Origin: Thioalkalivibrio sp. XN279
GTDB taxonomy: Bacteria; Pseudomonadota; Gammaproteobacteria; Steroidobacterales; XN24
Assembly (NCBI RefSeq): GCF_011089885.1
Contig: NZ_JAANBD010000029.1
Location: 1 to 64,000, forward strand
Direction: 5' to 3'
DNA: 64,000 bases
A program made the position numbers and the translations under genes. Numbering within the stretch: the stretch's first letter is position 1; each line of letters opens with the position of its first letter. The notes beneath the pieces are model-generated. The model had not been told where the DNA came from and made no database searches. It worked only from the letters and a program-made list of their open reading frames with translations. Positions 13,304 to 24,326 of this stretch are shown here, piece by piece.

Positions 13304-14050
13304 ATGAAGATCCTGGTCGGCATCAAGCGCGTCATCGACTACAACGTGCGCGTGCAGGTGAACCGCGATGGCACCGGCGTCGTCAAGGACGGCGTCAAGA
13401 TGAGCATCAACCCCTTCGACGAGATCGCCGTCGAGGAGGCGCTGCGCATGAAGGAGCGTGGCGAGGCCGAAGAAGTGGTGGTGGTGTCCATCGGCCCGGA
13501 CGCGGCGCAGCAGCAGCTGCGCACCGCGCTGGCCATGGGCGCCGACCGCGCCGTGCTGTACCAGGCCGAGGAAGAGATCCAGCCGCTGGCCGCAGCGCGC
13601 GCGCTTTTGAAGATCGTGCAGGCGGAAGAGCCGGGGCTGGTGCTGCTCGGCAAGCAGGCCATCGATGACGACGCCAACCAGGTGGGCCAGATGCTGGCGG
13701 CGCTGTGGGACCGCCCGCAGGCCACGTTCGTCTCCAAGCTGGAACGCACCGGCGACACGCTCAAGGCCACGCGCGAAGTCGATGCCGGCCTGGAGAACAT
13801 CGAGGTCGACCTGCCCGCCGTGGTCACGGTGGACCTGCGCCTCAACGAGCCGCGCTTCGTGAAAATGCCCGACATCATGAAGGCCAAGCGCAAGCCGCTG
13901 GACATCAAGCCGTTCGCCGAGCTCGGCGTGGAGATGCCGCCGCAGCTGGAAGTGGGCGCGCACGAGCCGCCGCCGAAGCGCCAGGGCGGCACCAAGGTCG
14001 AATCGGTAGCAGCGCTGGTCAAGGCGCTCAAGGACAAGGGGGTACTGTGA
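13304..14050 (+). CDS. etfB: Electron transfer flavoprotein subunit beta
   Basis: Beta subunit of ETF, the soluble FAD/AMP heterodimer that collects electrons from acyl-CoA dehydrogenases. The 248 residues match the family. It starts with [15 protein letters not shown] and contains the AMP-binding [11 protein letters not shown] segment and the acyl-CoA dehydrogenase recognition region around DARQ-type sequence ([14 protein letters not shown]). The gene has a good ribosome site (AAGGAGAAGCC) and overlaps etfA by one base (TGATG). Placing etfB and etfA directly after ETF-QO keeps the whole route from acyl-CoA to quinone in one operon. Confidence 0.97.
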   Translation: MKILVGIKRVIDYNVRVQVNRDGTGVVKDGVKMSINPFDEIAVEEALRMKERGEAEEVVVVSIGPDAAQQQLRTALAMGADRAVLYQAEEEIQPLAAARALLKIVQAEEPGLVLLGKQAIDDDANQVGQMLAALWDRPQATFVSKLERTGDTLKATREVDAGLENIEVDLPAVVTVDLRLNEPRFVKMPDIMKAKRKPLDIKPFAELGVEMPPQLEVGAHEPPPKRQGGTKVESVAALVKALKDKGVL

Positions 14051-15006
14051 TGAGCCGCGTACTGTTGATCGCCGACCACGACGGCAAGACCCTGAACACC
14101 GGCATCGCCCGCACGGTGGCCTGCGCCCGCCAGTTGGGCAACGTGCACGTGGCCGTGTTCCATGCGCCGGACGCGGATGCGGCCTGCGCTGCCGCGGCGA
14201 AACTCGACGGCGTGTCCCGTGTGCTGTCGGTCAGCCACGAGGCCAACGGCACGCCGCTGGCCGCGGTGCTGGCGCCGCAGATCGCCAGGCTGGCCGCCGC
14301 GCACGAGGGCGGCTACGACTACGTGCTCGCGCCCTCCACCACCTTCGGCAAGGACGTGTTGCCGCGCGTGGCGGCGCTGCTCGGCGTGCCGCAGGTGTCC
14401 GACCTGATGGAAGTCATCGACGCGCGCACCTTCAAGCGGCCCATCTACGCCGGCAACGTCATCACCACGGTCAAGGTGCCGGAAGGCATCCCGGTGCTGG
14501 CGACCGTGCGCATCGCCTCCTTCCAGGCGGTCGGCGAAGCCGGCGAGGCGCCCATCGTCGCGGCGCAGGCCGAGGCGGAACTGCCGGGCCACAGCCGCTA
14601 CCTCGGCCTCGCCGAGTCCGGCGGCAGCGACCGTCCCGACCTGCAGAGCGCGCCGCGCGTGGTCGCCGGCGGCCGTGGCGTGGGCAGCAAGGAGAACTTC
14701 GAGATCGTCTTCAAGCTCGCCGACAAGATCGGCGCCGCCGTGGGCGCCAGCCGTGCCGCGGTCGACGCCGGCTACGTGCCGAACGACATGCAGGTCGGCC
14801 AGACCGGCAAGATCATCGCCCCGGACCTCTACATCGCCGTCGGCATCTCCGGCGCCATCCAGCACATGACCGGCATCAAGGACGCCGGCTGCATCGTGGC
14901 CATCAACAAGGACGGCGACGCGCCGATCTTCGAGGCCGCGGACTTCGGGCTGGTGGGCGACTTGTTCACGCTGCTGCCGGAACTGGAGAAGGCGCTGGAC
15001 GCCTGA
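14050..15006 (+). CDS. etfA: Electron transfer flavoprotein subunit alpha
   Basis: FAD-binding subunit of ETF. 318 aa from ATG 14050, which overlaps the etfB stop by one base; the frame is open far upstream but that part is antisense-like shadow of etfB. The C-terminal FAD domain shows the family signature: [20 protein letters not shown], then the [13 protein letters not shown] segment and [18 protein letters not shown]-terminus [16 protein letters not shown] is standard. It is followed 11 nt later by acetoacetyl-CoA synthetase. Tight coupling to etfB implies equal production of the two subunits. Confidence 0.97.
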   Translation: MSRVLLIADHDGKTLNTGIARTVACARQLGNVHVAVFHAPDADAACAAAAKLDGVSRVLSVSHEANGTPLAAVLAPQIARLAAAHEGGYDYVLAPSTTFGKDVLPRVAALLGVPQVSDLMEVIDARTFKRPIYAGNVITTVKVPEGIPVLATVRIASFQAVGEAGEAPIVAAQAEAELPGHSRYLGLAESGGSDRPDLQSAPRVVAGGRGVGSKENFEIVFKLADKIGAAVGASRAAVDAGYVPNDMQVGQTGKIIAPDLYIAVGISGAIQHMTGIKDAGCIVAINKDGDAPIFEAADFGLVGDLFTLLPELEKALDA

Positions 15007-15017
15007 GGCGGGCGCTG

Positions 15018-16984
<1,967 letters not shown>

Positions 16985-16985
<1 letters not shown>

Positions 16986-18100
16986 TGTCGCCCACCGACG
17001 CCGACTCCGACCCCGCCACGCAGACGCCGCTGGCGCGCTACCACGCCGAGATCGAGCGCCTCGGCTGGGTGCGCGACCCGGCGCAGGAAGCGGTGGCCCG
17101 CCGGCTGGACGCACTCCATCGCACGCTCGTCGCCTGGCGGCCGCCGCGCCGGCGCCTCTTCCGCCGCCCGGAGCCGATCGTGCCGGTGCGCGGGATGTAC
17201 CTGTGGGGCGACACCGGGCGCGGCAAGACCTGGCTGGTGGACCTGTTCTACCAGTGCCTGCCGTTTCGCGAGAAGACGCGGCGGCACTTCCACCGCTTCA
17301 TGGCCGACGTGCACGACGGCCTCAGGCGTTACCGCGACTTCAAGGACCCGCTCGGGCCCGTGGCCGACGAGCTGGCGGCACGGGCGCGCGTGGTCTGTTT
17401 CGACGAGTTCTTCGTCTCCGACATCGCCGACGCCATGATCCTCGGCACCCTGCTGGAGAAACTGTTCGCGCGCGGCGTGACGCTGGTCGCCACCTCCAAC
17501 GTGCTGCCGGCGGAGCTGTACCGCGACGGCCTGCAGCGCGCCCGCTTCCTCCCGGCGATTGCGCAGATCGAGCGACACACCGAGGTGGTTTCGGTCGGCG
17601 GCGAGACCGACTATCGCTTCCGCCTGCTGGAGCGGGCCGAGATTTACCACGTGCCGCTGGACGACCAGGCCGAGGCCGGACTGCAGGCGCTGTTCGCGGA
17701 TGCGGCGCCCCAGGACACGCGCAACCGCGGCCCCCTGCGCGTGCTCGGGCGCGACATCCCGGTGCGCTGCCGCGCCGACGGCGTGGCCTGGTTCGATTTC
17801 GCCTCCATCTGCGGCGGGCCGCGTAGCCATGCCGACTACATCGAGATCGCGCGCAGCTTCCACACCGTGCTGGTGGGCAGGGTGCCGCAGTTCACGGCGG
17901 AGAACGAGAACGAGGCGCGCCGCTTCATCGCCCTGGTGGACGAGTTCTACGACCGCAGCGTGAAGCTGGTCCTCTCCGCGGCCGTCCCGACCGACGCGCT
18001 GTACCAGGGCCGGCGGCTGCAGTTCGAGTTCAAGCGCACCGCCAGCCGGCTGGAAGAGATGCGCGGCAAGCCCTACCTTGCGGCACCCCACCGGCCCTGA
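16985..18100 (+). CDS. zapE: Cell division protein ZapE (AFG1-like ATPase)
   Basis: AFG1/LACE1-family P-loop ATPase. In E. coli ZapE binds FtsZ and destabilises its polymers, mostly under low oxygen or heat. It is 371 aa with Walker A in LWGDTGRGKTWLVD, followed by the HFHRFM segment, Walker B VCFDEFFVSDIADAM and the sensor region VATSNVLPAELY. ATG 16985 overlaps the acetoacetyl-CoA synthetase stop (TGATG), so it is translated with a metabolic operon with which it has no known functional link. The 3' end overlaps the convergent crcB gene by 28 bp. Confidence 0.94.
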
Positions 18101-18510
18101 AGCCCCAGGCGATAGCCGGCCCAGGCAGCGAATATCCACAGCGGCGCCGAGCAGGCGACATAGGCCATGGCCATACCGGTGCGGCCTGCCTGCAGCAGCC
18201 ACAGCGTCTCCAGGCCGAAGGCGGAAAATGTCGTGAACGCGCCGCAAAATCCGGTCATCAGGAACAATTGTGCTGGCAACTGGCTGAGCGGGGCGCGGTG
18301 GCGCGCCACAAGCGCAGCCAGGATGCCGATCAGCAGCGACCCGGCGACGTTTACCGTCAGCGTGCCCCAGGGCCAGCCCGGGGCCATACCGGGCGCCCCG
18401 CTCCCGGCCATTACCTCCGCCACGGCCCAGCGGCCGAGCGCACCCAGGCTGCTGCCCAGGGCGACCCAGAGATAGAGCCTGCTGCGGGGGTGATCGTGGG
18501 CGTGGCTCAT
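18073..18510 (-). CDS. crcB: Fluoride ion channel CrcB/Fluc, second of a tandem pair
   Basis: Small four-helix inner-membrane protein of the Fluc family that exports fluoride. 145 aa. Conserved marks are GSSLGALGRW in helix 1, TLTVNVAGS in helix 2, and GFCGAFTTFSAFG in helix 3 with both phenylalanines of the TTFSxF box intact. The start ATG 18510 overlaps the stop of the other crcB gene by 4 nt, so the two are coupled. Fluc channels work as antiparallel dimers; a pair of diverged subunits suggests a heterodimer. No fluoride-riboswitch consensus was recognised upstream of the pair. Confidence 0.92.
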   Translation of the reverse strand: MSHAHDHPRSRLYLWVALGSSLGALGRWAVAEVMAGSGAPGMAPGWPWGTLTVNVAGSLLIGILAALVARHRAPLSQLPAQLFLMTGFCGAFTTFSAFGLETLWLLQAGRTGMAMAYVACSAPLWIFAAWAGYRLGLQGRWGAAR

Positions 18511-18896
18511 TTGGGGCCCCCGGCCGCCCAGCCCACCAGCGCCCAGCCCAGGCCCACGCCGCCCAGCGTGAGCAGCAGCGAGGCCATGATGTTCGCCGCC
18601 GCCTTCCCGGCCCGGCCGTCATGAAACAGGGCCAGCGTCTGCAGGCTGAAAGAGGACACCGTGGTGTAACTGCCGAGGAACCCCACCACGCCGAGCTGCC
18701 AGGCCAGCGAGCTCGCGAAGCCGGCTGCGCCGGCAGCCAGCCCGGCAGCCACGCCCGCCGCCAGCGCCCCGCTGGCGTTGACCGCGAGGATGCCCCACGG
18801 AAAATTATTGAGGCGCCCGCGGCTGAGCAGGTCCGCCAACCAGAAGCGGGCCATGCCGCCCAGCGCCCCGCCGGCGAGTACCGCGATCGCTTCCAT
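18507..18896 (-). CDS. crcB: Fluoride ion channel CrcB/Fluc, first of a tandem pair
   Basis: Second Fluc-family subunit, 129 aa from ATG 18896. I prefer this to GTG 18902 because GGAAGG lies 6 nt before the ATG and would abut the GTG. Motifs are GGALGGMARFW, ILAVNASGA and GFLGSYTTVSSFSL. Here the first phenylalanine of the TTFSxF box is valine, unlike its partner. Four hydrophobic helices are apparent. The stop overlaps the downstream crcB start (ATGA). Functional fluoride export would therefore most simply be by a heterodimer with the intact box in one subunit. A TTGACA hexamer occurs on the minus strand about 18930 but I see no matching -10. Confidence 0.9.
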   Translation of the reverse strand: MEAIAVLAGGALGGMARFWLADLLSRGRLNNFPWGILAVNASGALAAGVAAGLAAGAAGFASSLAWQLGVVGFLGSYTTVSSFSLQTLALFHDGRAGKAAANIMASLLLTLGGVGLGWALVGWAAGGPK

Positions 18897-18987
18897 GGAC
18901 ACCCTTCCGGTCGCCGTGCCGGGTTATTGTCAAATCCCGCTACGGGCGCGCCGCGAACCGGGAACTGAAGTATTGTATATGCGCGTA

Positions 18988-19006
18988 AACTGTTGTTTCG
19001 ACAGTT
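18988..19006. repeat. Short inverted repeat upstream of pilin cluster
   Basis: AACTGT (18988-18993) and ACAGTT (19001-19006) form a perfect 6-bp dyad around a 7-nt spacer in the gap between the divergent crcB pair and the pilin cluster. It could be an operator or a chance hairpin. It lies in the AT-richer part of the gap, near TATTGTATAT (18971-18980). Confidence 0.3.
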
Positions 19007-19033
19007 GCCTGCTTTGTGACGGACGTCGCGTTC

Positions 19034-19049
19034 TGGCAACTTGGCAGCG
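19034..19049 (+). promoter_or_regulatory. Possible sigma-54-type promoter for the pilin cluster
   Basis: TGGCAACTTGGCAGCG has GG and GC separated by exactly 10 nt, the invariant spacing of -24/-12 promoters. The -24 element (TGGCA) is good and the -12 element (CAGC instead of TTGC) is weak. Transcription would begin near 19060, about 80 nt before the first pilin gene. Pilin genes are sigma-54/PilR controlled in Pseudomonas, which gives the match some meaning, but this is a single weak site found by eye. Confidence 0.25.
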
Positions 19050-19140
19050 GTACACTAATGCTCGTTGAACTATATGCAGGGTCCGGGGCGAGCGCAGGCG
19101 CAGGCCCCCGTCCGACGCGGGTCAAAACCCGAGGATGAAG

Positions 19141-19773
19141 ATGAAGCGCGCGCAAGCGAGTCAAAGCCGGGGGTTCACCCTCATCGAGTTGCTGGTCACC
19201 ATTGGTGTGCTGACCATCCTCATCGTGCTTGGGACTCCATCGTTCTTTGACGCCATCGACCGCCGGCGCGTTGTCGATGCGACCGAGGCCCTCGGCAAGC
19301 AGGTAGAGCAGGCGCGGATGACGGCCATCGAGACCAACCGGCCGATCACTATGGTGTTCGATACAGGGGCCGACTGGTGCTTCGGCCTCACTGATGCCGC
19401 TACCTGCGATTGCTCCCTTGCCTCAGCGGATGTTTGCGAGATTCCGTTCAGCGTCGATATCAACCTAATTCCACAGGACTATGAAGAGGTGGCCGGCAAT
19501 GCTGGCCAGTTTCCGGGCTTGACCCTGGACTCAGCACCAGCCGCCATGCGGTTCGCACCAGGACGTGGAGTACGTATCGGCGCAATCAACCTGGGCGCGA
19601 ATCCGGCTGACCCAAGCGATGACTTCGTGGAGACCGTCAACCCCGTCGAGACCATCGAAATCACCTCCCCGCGCCATGTCGCCCGCGTCATGGTGAATGC
19701 GATTGGACGCGTATCGACTTGTTCTCCCCCGGGCGCAGGCAATATATCGGTGATGAAGACATGTCCCCCGTGA
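19141..19773 (+). CDS. Type IV minor pilin, FimU/FimT-GspH family
   Basis: Minor pilin or pseudopilin, 210 aa. The class-III leader is MKRAQASQSRG followed by FTLIELLVTIG: cleavage after Gly by the prepilin peptidase, N-methylated Phe+1 and Glu+5. A GspH-like domain follows (DATEALGKQVEQARMTAIET, typical of FimT/FimU). Two Met codons exist (19135, 19141); I take 19141 because GAGG at 19131-19134 has proper spacing to it. As first gene of the cluster it matches FimU's place in the fimU-pilVWXY1E operon, where minor pilins form the priming complex at the pilus tip. It overlaps the next gene by about 13 nt. Confidence 0.85.
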   Translation: MKRAQASQSRGFTLIELLVTIGVLTILIVLGTPSFFDAIDRRRVVDATEALGKQVEQARMTAIETNRPITMVFDTGADWCFGLTDAATCDCSLASADVCEIPFSVDINLIPQDYEEVAGNAGQFPGLTLDSAPAAMRFAPGRGVRIGAINLGANPADPSDDFVETVNPVETIEITSPRHVARVMVNAIGRVSTCSPPGAGNISVMKTCPP

Positions 19774-20447
19774 AGCGCATGAATCTCGAACGCAGTCGGG
19801 GCGTCACCCTGATCGAGTTACTCATCGGCGTGGCTGTGGGCGCGATTGTTACGCTTGCCGTCGTTGCCGCGTGGGGGATCTCCGTGCGCTCGGCCTCCTA
19901 TTCGCTCGAGTCAGCTCGGCTCAACAATGACCTGCGCAGCGCGATGCAGATCATGAGCCAGGACGTGCGCCGTGCGGACGGGGGGGTGGATATTCCGGAT
20001 GAGTTCGCCGTGCAGTTCGGCGGCGACGGCGACTGCATCACCTACTTCGTTGAAGGCCTGGGCCGGGGCTTCAGACTTAACGATGCAGGTCTGTTCCAGA
20101 TCTATTTCACTGAAAACCCCACCGACAGGCCGACATGTGTAGACAATAACAACTGGGTCGCTCTTTACGAGGACCTGTCGGAGGGCGGATTCAGCATCAC
20201 GGATTTCTCTGTCGCCTGGCGCGTGACCTGCTATCCGTTTGACGAACTCGATCCGATCGTCGAGAACGATTCTTCCGCGGATATTGCGGTATTCCCACGC
20301 TGTAGGGACGGCGGGGGACCCATGACAGATGTGACTGAGGTGCTTGAGGTGACGCTATCGCTCACGGGCGAGATCGGCACCAGCAGCGGCATAAAGAATA
20401 TGACTTTGAACGATGTAGTGATGGTCAGGAACCACGATGTACGCTGA
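19761..20447 (+). CDS. Type IV minor pilin, PilW-like
   Basis: PilW-type minor pilin, 228 aa. The leader ends SRG and the mature protein begins VTLIELLIGVAVGAIV, so residue +1 is Val where Phe is usual and Glu+5 is kept. The downstream helix (SARLNNDLRSAMQIMSQDVR) is typical of PilW/GspJ-like pilins. ATG 19761 overlaps the previous gene by 13 nt; ATG 19779 would remove the overlap and leave an 8-residue leader, so the start is uncertain. The C-terminal half is a globular domain with few close landmarks. PilX follows after 13 nt. Confidence 0.82.
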   Translation: MSPVKRMNLERSRGVTLIELLIGVAVGAIVTLAVVAAWGISVRSASYSLESARLNNDLRSAMQIMSQDVRRADGGVDIPDEFAVQFGGDGDCITYFVEGLGRGFRLNDAGLFQIYFTENPTDRPTCVDNNNWVALYEDLSEGGFSITDFSVAWRVTCYPFDELDPIVENDSSADIAVFPRCRDGGGPMTDVTEVLEVTLSLTGEIGTSSGIKNMTLNDVVMVRNHDVR

Positions 20448-20460
20448 CCGGAGGCATAGA

Positions 20461-21699
20461 ATGATGAACGCGAACTCCCGACCCGGGTGCCCGTCGATAC
20501 GCAACCGCCAGCGAGGCGCGGCGACACTGCTCATAACGGTCATCATCGTACTGCTGGTCAACATCCTTACTTACATGATGACCCGAACGACCACGCTGGA
20601 AAACCGCATGACCGCTGCGGAGCTGCGCTCCAAGCAGGCATTCCATGCGGCGCAGGCCGGGCTGGACTTTGCGCTGCAAAACATCATTTCGGAGTCTCTG
20701 GATACCCTGAATACAACCTGCGGCATCGAGCCCGTCGATGCGAGTGGCGATTCTCCGACTTTCCAATTGCTATACGGTCGTGAGGCGCCCGTCTGTCCAT
20801 CGCCCACTCTCGGGCTTCAAACCCGCAGCTTCGTGCGCTCGATCGGGCGCTCGGCGGACGGATCGGCCGTTCGGATTCTAGAGGTTGCGATCGACCTGGA
20901 GCGCGAGTGGATCAGTACGCCGCTGGAGGGGTCCGGGGGCACCGGAGGCACCCCCCCCGTGGTAAGTGCTGTCATCTCGAAAGGGAGCGTCAATTTTGAC
21001 GGCACCGCTTCTGCTGCACCCTGTGCTACCGCAGAACAGTGTCGCGCCTGGGCCGACCAGGGTCACGACTGGCAAAAAGAAGCGTCCAACGATACGTACG
21101 AGGGCGTGCTCGTTACGGCAGGCGGTACCGTCGATCCCCCTGGCGGAACCAAGAGCACCCAGCTGTATCCGGAATTAGGACAGATCGTTGAAGATCCGGC
21201 GCTCGCATCAATGTCAGACGATGCCTTTTTCAAAGAAATCCTCGGAGTGGAGAGAACTGACTTCCGCGCGGATGCCGAGCCAATTAGCCTGGATGGCACG
21301 CGCACCGACATTAACTCCAATCCGAACGTATGGATCGAAGCGACCGTAGGCGGCGAAGTCGGCACCTATACCGTGCCCAGCGACGGCGCTTGGGGCAGTC
21401 CTGAGAAGCCTATCGTCATGGTCGTCGACGGCAACCTCGAAATCGGTGCCAATACCGTCATCTGGGGGGTCGTTTACGTCACTGGTGAGGTCACCAAGGG
21501 AAGCGGCACGGCAAAGGTCGTCGGCTCCCTCGTTACAGAAGAACCGATCGTCAAGGGCACAGGCAATATCGCCGTGTTCTACAACGAGAATGTTGCCAAG
21601 CAGCCTGTCCTTGGCGGACCCACGGGCGAAAGCGGTACCGAGGTCGGCGAGGTCCTGGCCAGCTTCGATGCAACCTCCTGGCGCGAGGTTTTCTTCTGA
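20461..21699 (+). CDS. Type IV pilus assembly protein PilX-like (extended)
   Basis: PilX-type minor pilin of 412 aa, about twice the length of Pseudomonas PilX. The basic N-terminus ends RQRG, followed by the hydrophobic helix AATLLITVIIVLLVNIL without Glu+5, as in PilX. Next is the conserved stretch ENRMTAAELRSKQAFHAAQAG of the PilX N-terminal domain. The C-terminal 150 residues have short repeated beta-strand-like segments (VDGNLEIGANTVIWGVVYV, then GEVTKGSGTAKVVGSLV) suggesting a small parallel beta-helix. The start is ATG 20461 with GGAGG seven bases upstream, not the ATG at 20437. The function of the extension is unknown to me. Confidence 0.8.
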   Translation: MMNANSRPGCPSIRNRQRGAATLLITVIIVLLVNILTYMMTRTTTLENRMTAAELRSKQAFHAAQAGLDFALQNIISESLDTLNTTCGIEPVDASGDSPTFQLLYGREAPVCPSPTLGLQTRSFVRSIGRSADGSAVRILEVAIDLEREWISTPLEGSGGTGGTPPVVSAVISKGSVNFDGTASAAPCATAEQCRAWADQGHDWQKEASNDTYEGVLVTAGGTVDPPGGTKSTQLYPELGQIVEDPALASMSDDAFFKEILGVERTDFRADAEPISLDGTRTDINSNPNVWIEATVGGEVGTYTVPSDGAWGSPEKPIVMVVDGNLEIGANTVIWGVVYVTGEVTKGSGTAKVVGSLVTEEPIVKGTGNIAVFYNENVAKQPVLGGPTGESGTEVGEVLASFDATSWREVFF

Positions 21700-21745
21700 T
21701 TACGGCGACAGTTAAGCCGGTCCGGACCAGGAGAGGGACGAGATC

Positions 21746-24244
21746 ATGAAAATGCATTTACCAACACAAACGGATAGCGCACAGGCCGGCTCGCGCGAGT
21801 CCGGCTTTACCCTGGTAGAGGCCCTGATCTCCATCGCGATACTGGGCTTCGGCTTTGCAACCACCATGGCCATCCATGGCGAGCTGCTCGGCAGCGCGGG
21901 TGAAAACCGGCTCCGGTCCACCGCCATGTCGCTGGCTGAAGCCAAGATAGAGGAACTGCGGGCGAGCCAGTTCGACTCCATCACAACCGATGACGATCCG
22001 CTGCTTGAGCTCGACGGGTTCGGCTTCTTCTCGCTGCGCCCCGTCAGCCTGAAGAGGTGCTGGATCGTCACGGAGGTGGAGACCGACGTGATGAAGCATG
22101 TGCAGGTTGCCGTTTCAAGGGCCAGTGATGACTGCAGCCCCTACGGGGCTGACGTGCTCGTCACCCTCTCCTCTCGCATTGCCAGGAACGACTTCGGCCG
22201 CGCTGGCACCAAGGCTTTCGCGGACGCCCTGTACAGCCCAGACGGCCGCGGTGAACTCGTCCCGCGGCCTCCTGAGGATGAGGTGACTTTCTTCAAACCA
22301 GCACTCAACCTGGCTCCGGGCGGCTTCGATGTAATTAACCATCCCAGCGGCTTCGCTTTGTGTGATTCGAGTGTCTGCCTCGTGCCGGATGTGGAAGATG
22401 GTGTCCAGAACTTCGCCACAATCAACGGGAATATTTTCCTGTCGGGCCGGACCTGCGGCGACGGCGCTACCATCCAGGAGCAGTGCGACGTCGACATCTT
22501 CGTTGAGGGTAATGCGCTCTGTCGCTTGCACTACCCGGGCGATGCCGTGCCCGTGATCCCGGCAGCAACTGATGTCGAATCGTTCGCTTATATCAGTTAC
22601 AGCTGCGTTGTCGCCAACCAGTGGCGCCGCTCCATCACCGTCCTTTCCAACTATGAGACGGAAGAGGAGAAAGTCTGCGTCGGCAATCCTGCCCTGGTGC
22701 TCGCCGATGGAGATCCCAACGACCAGCTGCGCACGCCAACCCGGTTTTATGACGGCAGGCAGCCCCCCACGACTGTCGAGGGAGACACTGTCGTTCGGGA
22801 CTTGCCGCACGGAGTAAAAGGCGGCCCGCTCGAAGGCGAGCTGCAGGCCAACATTGGCACCGTCTGCACGGATGGCCTTGATGAACTTGGTGAACCTGCT
22901 GCTTGCTGGGCGGACACCGATGCGCGCGGTCTTGTGCCGGGCGGACACCACTTCCTGTTGATGCGCGATGATGTAGGCGGTGCCACGTGCTCCGCTCGCA
23001 TGCAGGAACTGCAGGTTATCGATGAGGAAGTGGGTACGTATTACACCGATCTCTTTGGGCGCAACCCGGATATCTTTTACTGCACCAGCTCCAAGGATTA
23101 CCAGGGTGACTTCTGCACGAGCTATACCCGGGTCAGTGGCTTCATAGCGAATGAAGCCTCCATGGCGGTAAGTGGCGCAGACGTGGACATCTATGCGATT
23201 GGTGGCGGGCTGTTCCAGGCCTGCAGGCACTTCGGTGCATTTGGCGAAGCCGGCGGCGGCTACGTCTGCGGCGTCCGGAATGGCGCCCTTGCTCCTGAAG
23301 TAACCGGAGAGGCACTGAATCCGCTTCTCGACTTCGCAGACCCGGTTGCCTATTCATTCACCCGGGCGCTGGGTGAAGCAGGCACGGACGATTACATGCC
23401 AAGCGTTTTCCCTGCGGATATCGTGGCGCGAAACTTCGAACTGATTGACGCCGCGGTACCGCCGACCGCGCTCTTCACGGCGGTGTGTCCGGAAGGCACA
23501 TTAAGCTGCGAGTTCAATGCCAGTGCCTCAACTGGCGGCGATGGAAGCATTACCGAATACATTTGGTCGTTTGGCGATGGCAGCGAGTCCGTCACAGGAG
23601 AGGCCGTCGTGACATACGTGTATGGGGCCGCCTCGACTTACTCCGTGACCTTGACGGTGCGGAGCGATATCGGCCTGGCCGATACCCTGACCCAGTCCGT
23701 GACCGTGACGGGCGACGAAGGTTCTGGCAATGCTCCGATTCCGCTCTTCACCGTAACGTGTGACGAACTGACTTGTAACTTCGATGCCGGGGATTCGTTC
23801 CACCCCGATGCATCTGAAGGGAGCACAATCGAGTTGTACGCGTGGGACTTTGGCGATGGCAGCGATCGTGTCGAAAGCGCCGACCCAACCGTTTCTCATC
23901 CTTACGCAGTTCCCGGTGAATACATCGTCGAGCTCACCGTGACTGACGATAAGGGCGTGTCTGCAGTCCTTCCGAAGGAGGTGCAGCCGGTAATCACCAG
24001 GACCTGCAACATTTCGGTCAAGGGCGCCAAGGCAACCAACGAGAAGGTCGATATTTTCTACGACAACAATTTGACCAAGTGTGCGACAACCAAAGAAACC
24101 TACACTTGCGAGTTGAGCAACGTGCTGGATGGAAGCGACGTAGAGATTATCTGGACGCAAGGGAGCAACAATCCGTCGCAGATTCTTACGGTAAATTGCG
24201 ATGCCCCAGACACTACTGGCTTTAACAAGCAACCCGAACCGTAG
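21746..24244 (+). CDS. Giant PilV-type pilin with two C-terminal PKD domains
   Basis: An 832-residue protein with a true prepilin leader: the leader ends RESG and the mature part starts FTLVEALISIAILGFGF, like PilV. A PilV-like helix follows to about residue 75. Residues about 150-570 form a large Cys-rich region that I do not recognise. Two PKD (polycystic kidney disease) beta-sandwich domains lie near 570-750, each with the diagnostic core: IWSFGDGSES and AWDFGDGSDR, ending in TYSVTLTV and EYIVELTV. A short Cys-containing tail closes the protein. PilV proteins are usually below 200 aa. The gene sits where pilY1, the tip adhesin, is normally found. A role as tip adhesin or sensor is inferred only. 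AGGAGAGG precedes ATG 21746. Confidence 0.82.
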   Translation: MKMHLPTQTDSAQAGSRESGFTLVEALISIAILGFGFATTMAIHGELLGSAGENRLRSTAMSLAEAKIEELRASQFDSITTDDDPLLELDGFGFFSLRPVSLKRCWIVTEVETDVMKHVQVAVSRASDDCSPYGADVLVTLSSRIARNDFGRAGTKAFADALYSPDGRGELVPRPPEDEVTFFKPALNLAPGGFDVINHPSGFALCDSSVCLVPDVEDGVQNFATINGNIFLSGRTCGDGATIQEQCDVDIFVEGNALCRLHYPGDAVPVIPAATDVESFAYISYSCVVANQWRRSITVLSNYETEEEKVCVGNPALVLADGDPNDQLRTPTRFYDGRQPPTTVEGDTVVRDLPHGVKGGPLEGELQANIGTVCTDGLDELGEPAACWADTDARGLVPGGHHFLLMRDDVGGATCSARMQELQVIDEEVGTYYTDLFGRNPDIFYCTSSKDYQGDFCTSYTRVSGFIANEASMAVSGADVDIYAIGGGLFQACRHFGAFGEAGGGYVCGVRNGALAPEVTGEALNPLLDFADPVAYSFTRALGEAGTDDYMPSVFPADIVARNFELIDAAVPPTALFTAVCPEGTLSCEFNASASTGGDGSITEYIWSFGDGSESVTGEAVVTYVYGAASTYSVTLTVRSDIGLADTLTQSVTVTGDEGSGNAPIPLFTVTCDELTCNFDAGDSFHPDASEGSTIELYAWDFGDGSDRVESADPTVSHPYAVPGEYIVELTVTDDKGVSAVLPKEVQPVITRTCNISVKGAKATNEKVDIFYDNNLTKCATTKETYTCELSNVLDGSDVEIIWTQGSNNPSQILTVNCDAPDTTGFNKQPEP

Positions 24245-24326
24245 GGCTGAAACGCAATGCCTCAATGGCCCGTAGATTGCAGTCACGTGTTTGGCGACTT
24301 CAAGCGGATCTGCGTCATCACTAGAG

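Noticed and set aside
18903-18990. Fluoride riboswitch upstream of the crcB pair
   Set aside because: The conserved core of the crcB RNA motif was not recognisable on the minus strand.
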